Positions 1-9,706 of a DNA stretch of 64,000 bases are shown piece by piece. The first letter of the stretch is position 1, and each line of letters begins with the position of its first letter. This DNA comes from Ilex aquifolium (lineage: Eukaryota; Streptophyta; Magnoliopsida; Aquifoliales; Aquifoliaceae): positions 6,104,001 through 6,168,000 of the forward strand of contig OX637402.1 in the NCBI GenBank assembly GCA_951799425.1, written 5' to 3'. The notes under the pieces are model-generated. The model made no database searches. It worked only from the letters and a program-made list of their open reading frames with translations, and was not told where the DNA came from. The translations under genes and the position numbers were made by a program.

Positions 1-163
1 TATACATTTTACCATGTATATAATTTAAACATAACACATAATCATGTAGCACATAATCATGTAACAAATAAAACACATAACATGAATGCACATGGAATGC
101 AATGGTGTAAACCCATTCCCCTCAAGCCCTAGGTAAACGTATACCTATGCTCTGATACCAAGC
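1..163 (-). mobile_element. Partial internal region (leader and primer site) cut by the window edge
   Basis: This matches bases 5737-5899 exactly in layout. It is the leader between the gag start and the primer-binding site of the unit whose gag lies left of the window. It contains short AT-rich repeats of the acataatcatgta type and then the primer site. Confidence 0.9.
149..160 (-). other. Primer-binding site for initiator-Met tRNA
   Basis: The minus strand reads TGGTATCAGAGC, the standard plant initiator-Met tRNA complement used by many Ty3/gypsy elements. It lies 3 bp inside the LTR end at 164. The same site recurs just left of every LTR start (5900, 11635, 17371, 23093, 28829, 34565, 40301, 46027). 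It fixes the minus-strand orientation of the array. Confidence 0.93.
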
Positions 164-398
164 TGTGACGCCCCAAAACCCGGGGGTCCTTTATTAACCG
201 TTGACCATCCGTCAACCCGCGGAAATACTCGTGATAGTCGTATAACCCGACACCACGTCATTCACGTGCTTTTAACCGGATTTACCATCCACAAGATCAA
301 TTATACCTCAAATTATGTCCATTTATGTCATAGGAACCAAAGAAAACCAAGCCCAAAAGCATGGCTAAGCATTTTGAAAATTTCAAATTTTTGGAAAA

Positions 399-753
399 CC
401 TTCCGGAAGGTTTTGACTCAACCTTCCGGAAGGTTTGCTCACTGGAAAAGTTCTTCCGGAAGGTTTTTCTTAACCTTCCGGAAGGTTTTGCCTTCTGGAA
501 ATAGATTGAAAAAAATGAAACGTGTCGGCCTTCCGGAAGGTGTACTCAAACCTTCCGGAAGGTTTTGCTCACTGGAAAGGTTCTTCCGGAAGGTTTTTCT
601 TCACCTTCCGGAAGGTTTTGCCTTCTGGAAAATAGATTGAAAATGAGACGTGTCGACCTTCCGGAAGGTGTACTCCACCTTCCGGAAGGTTTTACCTTCT
701 GGACCACAATTCTGCCTTAACCTTCCGGAAGGTGTTAGTGACCTTCCGAAAGG
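399..753. repeat. Cluster of 12 AACCTTCCGGAAGGTT-type palindromes in the LTR
   Basis: Twelve copies of CTTCCGGAAGG, most extended to the 16-bp perfect palindrome AACCTTCCGGAAGGTT, lie in 355 bp. Part of the tract (about 421-510) is repeated about 130 bp further on (about 551-640). The last copy is imperfect. Equivalent clusters are at 6135-6489, 11870-12224, 17606-17960, 23328-23682, 29064-29418, 34800-35154, 40536-40890 and 46262-46616. On the element strand the cluster is near the LTR 3' end, about 235-590 bp before the primer site. The core TTCnnGAA resembles two inverted heat-shock-element half units; any function is unproven. Confidence 0.93.
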
Positions 754-1013
754 TTTTGCCCAGAATTTCTTCCTTCCTTAGTTTTTCAATTCGAATCCGT
801 TTCAATTTGCTTCAAAATCATCCAAAACTTATACAATGAAGTTTCTAACATAAAACATTGTTTGTACAAGTTCTATTACAACCCAATACATATATTTACA
901 TGTCAATATCAAATTTCCTTAAAATTTTTACAAACATTCAAAACAAAGCCACATCCGGCTTTCTTCGTCCTTGAAGCCCGTATGAGGGTCTTCCACCCAT
1001 GCATATCCCACAC

Positions 1014-3274
1014 CTGAAAATGTTGTCCCACGAAGGGTGAGCCACGCTCAATAGGATATCCTCCTACAGAGGCTACTCCCCAACCTAAATGCATATGAAA
1101 TGCGCACATTCAACGATCAACAAGCATCAACCAATCCAACAAGAGTACACACTTCAATGTTAGAAAGCTACCATGCTATGCTATGTCATGCCATGATATG
1201 AGATGGAACTCACTCACGCACCTTATCCCGAGTCTTCCCCGACTCACACAACACAATGCAAAAGCCAATGTGTATGAACCCGTCTATTGACGGAAAAACC
1301 CTCCCAATGATCGTTTGAATTAAAAGTTATATCTTTATAAAATCAAATCATTGTTTGAGGCTACCCATTGAATGGGTGTTTTTATATAACAAAATCTTGT
1401 GTCTTCCTGGGCAACGGATTTTGGAATCGCACCGCCGGCTCCGTGGGCCTATCTACACTTTTTGGACTTGCACCGTCGGAGTGTATGAACCAGTGGTTCC
1501 GGGTTTTTCACCCGAGGGAGTGTCTAGCCCTACTTGCTCTACCCGACACAAGTTTTCCTTATGCAATGCAACCGTGCAACTCAATCGGATCTTCGATCCC
1601 GACTTTCCCGAGTTCACATACCAACCACCAAGATTTGGTGTTTGATCCGCAACACATGCACACACCCACACTCATGCCTATGACCCATGAATGCGATGTC
1701 AACTCACCCACACATACTCATGTCTTATAACCATGAATGTGATGTACCCATGTGAATGCAATGTAATGTACCAATTGCACTATAACCACATGTTCGATAT
1801 GTATGAGTGCCATATGAACAATATCAAGATAAATCTACATATTCATGGTACTTCATATCATAAGCACATAAATACCATAATTCAACACATTATCAATATA
1901 TAGCAAGCATGCCTATATCAACATTTCATCCAATAACCATTTTCAAACATGTTATCACATAAGCATGCAATTAACATAGCAAACTCATCAATACATCATT
2001 CTAGGCATTTAATCAAGGAAGTGATCTAAGTCATTTCTCTAATTATTTTGTAAGTGTTAAGGCTCTAACACCCTTCTTTTCCATACCAACATCTCATATA
2101 AGCAACTAAGGTGAGGAATAATCCCAAATAGGAAGAATCCTACACGTCATCACGTATCACAAGAAATTACTCTAAGTAATTTCTACACCACCATTTCAAG
2201 ATAGGATATATTGTATCCACTTTCAACATCCATTTAATCATGTCACCAACAACAGGTAAAAGCCCCATTTAATCAAGTCACCACCCATATGTAAGAGTCC
2301 TATACAAGGTCTCCTACATCAACCCCTTTTCACATAAACATCATAGCCTGAAATAAGCCCAAAACAGCCCATAAGTTTAACCCAAAACAGTCCGCAATTT
2401 CAGCCTCAAGGCAACCACAATTTCAGTCCCCAAACAACCATAAAAACAGTCAACTAATTAGCCACAAAACAATCCACTAATTAGCCACAAAACATTCCGC
2501 TAATTAACCACAAAACAGTCCCCAAATTAAGCTACATAGCAGCCCCGAAATAGGCTATAAACCAGTCCACTATTTCATTCACTTCCACAAAGATATACAA
2601 GTAACTTCCATATATCAATTGTAAGCTAAAATTTAGCTTAAGTTATTCATATAATCAATTCTTCATTTCCTTAAAAACATACAATTCCAATTGTGAATCA
2701 CACCACCCAAACATGTTATTCCACTTTCGTTCAAATAACAACTTTTATCCTTTAAGGCATTTCATCAAACGCCATATAAGCATAATGTCATGTAACCACA
2801 AGGTATAGCCCACACACATCAATTATCATCATCAAACTCAAGAAATCATATCTAGTGATTTCTACATAACTATACCAAGATAGAATTTATTCTATCCATT
2901 TCCTAATATCCACATATCATAATCCCCCAAGAGAATTATAAAGCAACCACCTCTAAATGTCAATTCCATTTAGAATTTCACTTTACCAATTTTCCCATAT
3001 CCATTTTCTACACTTCAAGTTCCTTCATGAAATTTACCCAACAAGTAAATATATGCACCCATTTCATACCAACCTTGCTTAGCACATTTGGTACCCATTT
3101 CCCACACATAAAATGCATTAGTGGTACATTAAACTAGAGAATGTGATTTAAATCATACCAACCATTCTCAATACCCATTTCACCCAATTAACCACAATAG
3201 GCAAGTGATACACCTACCCATTCCATATAACCTTCCTAGGTTGGAAATAAACCTAAGTAGGAAGAAAACCCTAC
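1014..3274 (-). other. Candidate intron inside the LTR (leader intron)
   Basis: On the minus strand, downstream of the TATA box and a GA-rich leader, CAAGAG is followed by GTAGGGTTTTC, a good plant 5' splice site. At 1014 the minus strand reads AACATTTTCAG followed by GTGTGG, a good 3' splice site. The same layout occurs in the unrelated-length LTR of the inner element at 55548. This is a pattern match only, with no transcript evidence. It recurs in each LTR. Confidence 0.33.
2350..2575. repeat. Degenerate 23-bp tandem repeat in the LTR
   Basis: About five to eight diverged copies of a unit like ccactaattagccacaaaac follow one another, grading into weaker copies on both sides. The tract recurs at the same place in every LTR of the array. 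It is noncoding and looks like local slippage expansion. Confidence 0.75.
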
Positions 3275-3573
3275 CTCTTGTAGCGTGTAGAATCGCCGTG
3301 GGAAGCTCCTAGAACTCAAAGCAAGCTTGAATCCTTCACTTCCAAATTTTCGGCCCTCCAACGTTCGGTGAAAACCGTCGTTTTTGGTACCCACGTGTAG
3401 CCCTCGACGCGTAGAGCAACTCTTGTTCTTGGCCCGAGTCGATTTGAGCGCTAGAACGGAGTAGATCGTAGAGAGAAGGTGGAGTTTTCTCTCATTTTCC
3501 CTCTCTTCTTTTCTCTCGGCTGAAACCGGCTGAAGGGTGAAGGAGAAGTCTGATTTTTCAGACTTTAGGCCCC

Positions 3574-3581
3574 TATTTATA
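3574..3581 (-). promoter_or_regulatory. TATA box of the array LTR
   Basis: The minus strand reads TATAAATA followed by GGGG and, after about 80 bp, a GA-rich tract typical of plant 5' leaders. If real, transcription starts near 3545, leaving a short U3 of about 0.4 kb and an R-U5 of more than 3 kb. The site is kept in every LTR (for example 9310-9317, 15045-15052, 20767-20774). Confidence 0.55.
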
Positions 3582-3970
3582 TTTTTAGGATACTTGGCTC
3601 ACAATTGGCCACATGTCCTATTTAATTTCGGGTCCGTTTTAATCACGAAACGATTAAATTTCGCTCCGGTTTGAGTTCAAAATATTTTTATTTTAACTTG
3701 CCTCTAATATTTCCCCAAACTTTAAAATTTTATAAAAATTTCGTGTACGGGGTCACCCGAGGCCCGTTCGTCTCGTAAAACGCGAAAAATCCGACCATCT
3801 CGGAATTCAACGAAATTTGACGTGGTAACTAGATTTCGCGAGACGAATCCAACGGTGAAATCCGTTTCGTCATTCGAGATCTAGAAAAATTCAGTTTTTC
3901 AACTAGTCCCGAAGTGGCAATTCACCTATTGCCCTTGTTCGTCAAAGTTTAAATTTTCCGGGGTTTCACA

Positions 3971-3987
3971 TTCTTCCCCCCTTAAAA
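3971..3987 (-). other. Polypurine tract of the array element
   Basis: The minus strand reads TTAAGGGGGGAAGAA immediately before the LTR start TGTGAAACC. It is preceded by GGGGACGAAATTCTTTTAAG, a motif typical of the 3' end of Tekay/Del-type elements. It recurs beside each full internal region with one- or two-base variation. Confidence 0.88.
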
Positions 3988-4469
3988 GAATTTCGTCCCC
4001 GAAATTCACACCCACATGCACATTCGACCATATGCATAAGTTACAACATTACTGCCTCACTGTCCCTCATGTATCCGTCTTTCTCCCGGACTAGGTTCTA
4101 GACGCAACCAAGTCCGTCCGTAAAGGCACCACATATCCCATGTACCTCTGTCCCATTTCCGGGACTACTAGAATAGGGGGTAAAGTAACCTTCTTTGTAA
4201 TTTGACAATAGTACTGAAGCATCCCAAGGTGAAGCATTCGGTAGTGAAGTCCTTATTCAAACTAGAGTTCTCACAACTCTACTCGTGTCATTCTATGAGG
4301 AGCCATAGAGTAGACAACATACCGGGGTGTAACTTAACACTGAAGTCTACATCCCAATGTGGAGGCAAACATTCGTAAGCTCCTAAAACTTAAAACATAC
4401 ACACTCTGAGGTGTAAACAGTGACTCGCTGACGATCACAATCACCGACGACTCAGTGTGCCGTCAATCC

Positions 4470-4566
4470 GTCCATCCCAAGGATGACATCAAACCCGACA
4501 TGTCCACGACCCTAAGGTCCATAGTGAGTAGAGTCCCCGAGATCTCAAACTCACAACCGTCATATC
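4470..4566 (-). pseudogene. Retropepsin (protease) remnant of the array element
   Basis: The minus strand encodes a short stretch with the retropepsin C-terminal signature DMSGFDVILGMD, preceded by residues resembling the family's strand before it. Only this scrap of the protease is left; the rest of pol is absent. It is a fossil downstream of gag, where protease sits in intact relatives. It recurs about 500-596 bp right of each LTR end in units 1-8. Confidence 0.72.
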
Positions 4567-4762
4567 TGATCAATGTAGGCCCTAATCCCTAAGGTGGAAT
4601 TCACCCCTGAGGACTCTTCTAGAGTTATAATATTTAAAACTGTACCATGCACAAAACATGAAGAATAACAGTATTTGACACGCTCAAGTCAAATAACACG
4701 TGTACCCATAAATAAGGAATAAGTGATGTACCGTGGGTCGCTGCCTGATCTCCCGACTCACT

Positions 4763-5533
4763 CTATGGTGCAACATCAAAGACCGTTTCCTGGGTCTCCA
4801 ATGTTGTCGCTTCAGAGTCTTGTTCTTGGCCTTGGCCCATACCTTGGCTCATCCGGTCTGATTGCGGAGTCTCCGCACGTGGCGTACTAGGGACTTGCAC
4901 AACGCTCTGTAGTTGGGACTGATTTCCCTGGTCCTTAGTGGAATAGGGAAGAACAATACGTGCCTGTGTGAGTCCCACCGACGACTGGGATTGAGAAGTC
5001 TCGGAACTCTGTGAGGTTTGCCTCAGGGGGCAATCCTTCTTCCTATGGCCCGGTTGTCGACAATAGAAACATGTCTTCTGGCCTCCTTGAAACGTTCCCT
5101 TGAATTTCTTCCCTCCTTGGGACAAAAGATTTTGGGCTTGAACCCGCTCCTGTGATCCATGCCTCTGAGGACAATCCCTCCTCGTATGACCCACTTGGCG
5201 ACAATGATAACATGGCCCCTGCCCCGCTTGGCTGGGAACCCTGAAGTGCCCACTACTTTGGGAGGTTTGCCCTTGGCCTTGGCCTTGATAGCCGCGGCCC
5301 TGCCCCAATGATTCTTGTGGGCTCGATGCCTTTTGCTTTTTCCGTGGCCGTTGATGGCCCATGGAACTTAAACTCCTTTGGATGGCTTGAGCCCCTTGGT
5401 TCAAATTGGCGCTTGCCTGTGCTAGGTTAGCAGCCATCGTACTCACAGCCTCCATATAGGCTTGTTGGTCCAAAGCCGGTAGTGGTTGGTTGTTCCGTCC
5501 ACCGCCTAGACGTCCCCTTCCTCTATATGCCAT
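4763..5533 (-). CDS. Capsid-less gag-like protein with two CCHC knuckles, unit 1
   Basis: This 256-aa protein starts MAYRGRGRLGGGR, a basic RG-rich N-terminus seen in Tekay/Del gag proteins. Residues 24-56 are Ala/Gln-rich and probably helical, and 60-70 are basic (RPRKKQK). Two nucleocapsid knuckles of form CX2CX4HX4C follow: Cys108, Cys111, His116, Cys121 and Cys155, Cys158, His163, Cys168. The tail is rich in Gln and Ser. No Retrotrans_gag capsid domain is present between the N-terminus and the knuckles, and typical gag proteins of this clade are longer. The likely role is nucleic-acid binding, inferred from the knuckles. It has one uninterrupted frame in all eight units. Confidence 0.88.
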   Translation of the reverse strand: MAYRGRGRLGGGRNNQPLPALDQQAYMEAVSTMAANLAQASANLNQGAQAIQRSLSSMGHQRPRKKQKASSPQESLGQGRGYQGQGQGQTSQSSGHFRVPSQAGQGPCYHCRQVGHTRRDCPQRHGSQERVQAQNLLSQGGKKFKGTFQGGQKTCFYCRQPGHRKKDCPLRQTSQSSETSQSQSSVGLTQARIVLPYSTKDQGNQSQLQSVVQVPSTPRAETPQSDRMSQGMGQGQEQDSEATTLETQETVFDVAP

Positions 5534-5899
5534 CTACACACATGTCAAATAGCAATAGAGTACTAACTTAATATCCCAAGGTAGGGATCAAGTTCAAAAC
5601 ATTGAGAATTCTCTCATCGTGTCCCTAGTAGAGCGAGTGTCTCACACTAGTAGACATTTAACCCATGAACTATCCCGTTCATCCTTTTCCGAACCCCCAA
5701 GGTTATGTTTTCTAAACCTAGTGTTCCTCTTTTCCATATACATTTTACCATGTATATAATTTAAACATAACACATAATCATGTAGCACATAATCATGTAA
5801 CAAATAAAACACATAACATGAATGCACATGGAATGCAATGGTGTAAACCCATTCCCCTCAAGCCCTAGGTAAACGTATACCTATGCTCTGATACCAAGC

Positions 5900-8800
5900 T
5901 GTGACGCCCCAAAACCCGGGGGTCCTTTATTAACCGTTGACCATCCGTCAACCCGCGGAAATACTCGTGATAGTCGTATAACCCGACACCACGTCATTCA
6001 CGTGCTTTTAACCGGATTTACCATCCACAAGATCAATTATACCTCAAATTATGTCCATTTATGTCATAGGAACCAAAGAAAACCAAGCCCAAAAGCATGG
6101 CTAAGCATTTTGAAAATTTCAAATTTTTGGAAAACCTTCCGGAAGGTTTTGACTCAACCTTCCGGAAGGTTTGCTCACTGGAAAAGTTCTTCCGGAAGGT
6201 TTTTCTTAACCTTCCGGAAGGTTTTGCCTTCTGGAAATAGATTGAAAAAAATGAAACGTGTCGGCCTTCCGGAAGGTGTACTCAAACCTTCCGGAAGGTT
6301 TTGCTCACTGGAAAGGTTCTTCCGGAAGGTTTTTCTTCACCTTCCGGAAGGTTTTGCCTTCTGGAAAATAGATTGAAAATGAGACGTGTCGACCTTCCGG
6401 AAGGTGTACTCCACCTTCCGGAAGGTTTTACCTTCTGGACCACAATTCTGCCTTAACCTTCCGGAAGGTGTTAGTGACCTTCCGAAAGGTTTTGCCCAGA
6501 ATTTCTTCCTTCCTTAGTTTTTCAATTCGAATCCGTTTCAATTTGCTTCAAAATCATCCAAAACTTATACAATGAAGTTTCTAACATAAAACATTGTTTG
6601 TACAAGTTCTATTACAACCCAATACATATATTTACATGTCAATATCAAATTTCCTTAAAATTTTTACAAACATTCAAAACAAAGCCACATCCGGCTTTCT
6701 TCGTCCTTGAAGCCCGTATGAGGGTCTTCCACCCATGCATATCCCACACCTGAAAATGTTGTCCCACGAAGGGTGAGCCACGCTCAATAGGATATCCTCC
6801 TACAGAGGCTACTCCCCAACCTAAATGCATATGAAATGCGCACATTCAACGATCAACAAGCATCAACCAATCCAACAAGAGTACACACTTCAATGTTAGA
6901 AAGCTACCATGCTATGCTATGTCATGCCATGATATGAGATGGAACTCACTCACGCACCTTATCCCGAGTCTTCCCCGACTCACACAACACAATGCAAAAG
7001 CCAATGTGTATGAACCCGTCTATTGACGGAAAAACCCTCCCAATGATCGTTTGAATTAAAAGTTATATCTTTATAAAATCAAATCATTGTTTGAGGCTAC
7101 CCATTGAATGGGTGTTTTTATATAACAAAATCTTGTGTCTTCCTGGGCAACGGATTTTGGAATCGCACCGCCGGCTCCGTGGGCCTATCTACACTTTTTG
7201 GACTTGCACCGTCGGAGTGTATGAACCAGTGGTTCCGGGTTTTTCACCCGAGGGAGTGTCTAGCCCTACTTGCTCTACCCGACACAAGTTTTCCTTATGC
7301 AATGCAACCGTGCAACTCAATCGGATCTTCGATCCCGACTTTCCCGAGTTCACATACCAACCACCAAGATTTGGTGTTTGATCCGCAACACATGCACACA
7401 CCCACACTCATGCCTATGACCCATGAATGCGATGTCAACTCACCCACACATACTCATGTCTTATAACCATGAATGTGATGTACCCATGTGAATGCAATGT
7501 AATGTACCAATTGCACTATAACCACATGTTCGATATGTATGAGTGCCATATGAACAATATCAAGATAAATCTACATATTCATGGTACTTCATATCATAAG
7601 CACATAAATACCATAATTCAACACATTATCAATATATAGCAAGCATGCCTATATCAACATTTCATCCAATAACCATTTTCAAACATGTTATCACATAAGC
7701 ATGCAATTAACATAGCAAACTCATCAATACATCATTCTAGGCATTTAATCAAGGAAGTGATCTAAGTCATTTCTCTAATTATTTTGTAAGTGTTAAGGCT
7801 CTAACACCCTTCTTTTCCATACCAACATCTCATATAAGCAACTAAGGTGAGGAATAATCCCAAATAGGAAGAATCCTACACGTCATCACGTATCACAAGA
7901 AATTACTCTAAGTAATTTCTACACCACCATTTCAAGATAGGATATATTGTATCCACTTTCAACATCCATTTAATCATGTCACCAACAACAGGTAAAAGCC
8001 CCATTTAATCAAGTCACCACCCATATGTAAGAGTCCTATACAAGGTCTCCTACATCAACCCCTTTTCACATAAACATCATAGCCTGAAATAAGCCCAAAA
8101 CAGCCCATAAGTTTAACCCAAAACAGTCCGCAATTTCAGCCTCAAGGCAACCACAATTTCAGTCCCCAAACAACCATAAAAACAGTCCACTAATTAGCCA
8201 CAAAACAATCCACTAATTAGCCACAAAACATTCCACTAATTAACCACAAAACAGTCCCCAAATTAAGCTACATAGCAGCCCCGAAATAGGCTATAAACCA
8301 GTCCACTATTTCATTCACTTCCACAAAGATATACAAGTAACTTCCATATATCAATTGTAAGCTAAAATTTAGCTTAAGTTATTCATATAATCAATTCTTC
8401 ATTTCCTTAAAAACATACAATTCCAATTGTGAATCACACCACCCAAACATGTTATTCCACTTTCGTTCAAATAACAACTTTTATCCTTTAAGGCATTTCA
8501 TCAAACGCCATATAAGCATAATGTCATGTAACCACAAGGTATAGCCCACACACATCAATTATCATCATCAAACTCAAGAAATCATATCTAGTGATTTCTA
8601 CATAACTATACCAAGATAGAATTTATTCTATCCATTTCCTAATATCCACATATCATAATCCCCCAAGAGAATTATAAAGCAACCACCTCTAAATGTCAAT
8701 TCCATTTAGAATTTCACTTTACCAATTTTCCCATATCCATTTTCTACACTTCAAGTTCCTTCATGAAATTTACCCAACAAGTAAATATATGCACCCATTT

Positions 8801-9706
8801 CATACCAACCTTGCTTAGCACATTTGGTACCCATTTCCCACACATAAAATGCATTAGTGGTACATTAAACTAGAGAATGTGATTTAAATCATACCAACCA
8901 TTCTCAATACCCATTTCACCCAATTAACCACAATAGGCAAGTGATACACCTACCCATTCCATATAACCTTCCTAGGTTGGAAATAAACCTAAGTAGGAAG
9001 AAAACCCTACCTCTTGTAGCGTGTAGAATCGCCGTGGGAAGCTCCTAGAACTCAAAGCAAGCTTGAATCCTTCACTTCCAAATTTTCGGCCCTCCAACGT
9101 TCGGTGAAAACCGTCGTTTTTGGTACCCACGCGTAGCCCTCGACGCGTAGAGCAACTCTTGTTCTTGGCCCGAGTCGATTTGAGCGCTAGAACGGAGTAG
9201 ATCGTACAGAGAAGGTGGAGTTTTCTCTCATTTTCCCTCTCTTCTTTTCTCTCGGCTGAAACCGGCTGAAGGGTGAAGGAGAAGTCTGATTTTTCAGACT
9301 TTAGGCCCCTATTTATATTTTTAGGATACTTGGCTCACAATTGACCACATGTCCTATTTAATTTCGGGTCCGTTTTAATCACGAAACGATTAAATTTCGC
9401 TCCGGTTTGAGTTCAAAATATTTTTATTTTAACTTGCCTCTAATATTTCCCCAAACTTTAAAATTTTATAAAAATTTCGTGTACGGGGTCACCCGAGGCC
9501 CGTTCGTCTCGTAAAACGCGAAAAATCCGACCATCTCGGAATTCAACGAAATTTGACGTGGTAACTAGATTTCGCGAGACGAATCCAACGGTGAAATCCG
9601 TTTCGTCATTCGAGATCTAGAAAAATTCAGTTTTTCAACTAGTCCCGAAGTGGCAATTCACCTATTGCCCTTGTTCGTCAAAGTTTAAATTTTCCGGGGT
9701 TTCACA
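5900..9706 (-). repeat. LTR 2 of the array (3807 bp)
   Basis: Same ends and contents as LTR 1, from which it differs by about five substitutions by eye. It shares a one-base variant near 9207 only with LTR 3. The adjoining purine tract is 1 bp shorter, which explains the 5735-bp spacing to the next LTR. Confidence 0.92.

Larger units (their letters stand above)
164..3970 (-). repeat. LTR 1 of the array (3807 bp)
   Basis: The plus strand begins tgtgacgcccc and ends ggggtttcaca, giving TG...CA ends on the element strand. The boundaries are set by the primer site on one side, the purine tract on the other, and the last LTR of the array, which stops at the same base against unrelated DNA. It holds a palindrome cluster (399-753), a 23-bp degenerate repeat (about 2350-2575) and a TATA box near 3574. 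Its few private differences include a CG-to-TG change near 3392. Confidence 0.92.
3971..5899 (-). mobile_element. Internal region 1 (1929 bp)
   Basis: On the minus strand the order is primer site and leader (5899-5534), gag-like ORF (5533-4763), protease scrap (about 4566-4470), noncoding sequence, then the purine tract. No reverse transcriptase, RNase H or integrase motif is visible, so the element depends on another for movement. Confidence 0.9.

Noticed and set aside
266-640. Recurrent 124-aa plus-strand ORF in each LTR
   Set aside because: It is a translation of the palindrome cluster on the antisense strand of the LTR; the protein is just repeated palindrome codons with no domain, and its copies are identical because the units are.
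399-753. CRISPR-like array of short palindromic repeats
   Set aside because: The spacers are irregular and themselves repeated, the context is a plant LTR, and there are no cas genes.
1355-1730. Overlapping 96-aa and 120-aa plus-strand ORFs and the 72-aa minus ORF in each LTR
   Set aside because: Three frames overlap in the same noncoding LTR stretch, with no recognisable domain and no codon-level signal. They recur only through array duplication.
5023-5253. 76-aa minus-strand ORF inside gag
   Set aside because: Shadow frame of the 256-aa gag-like protein.
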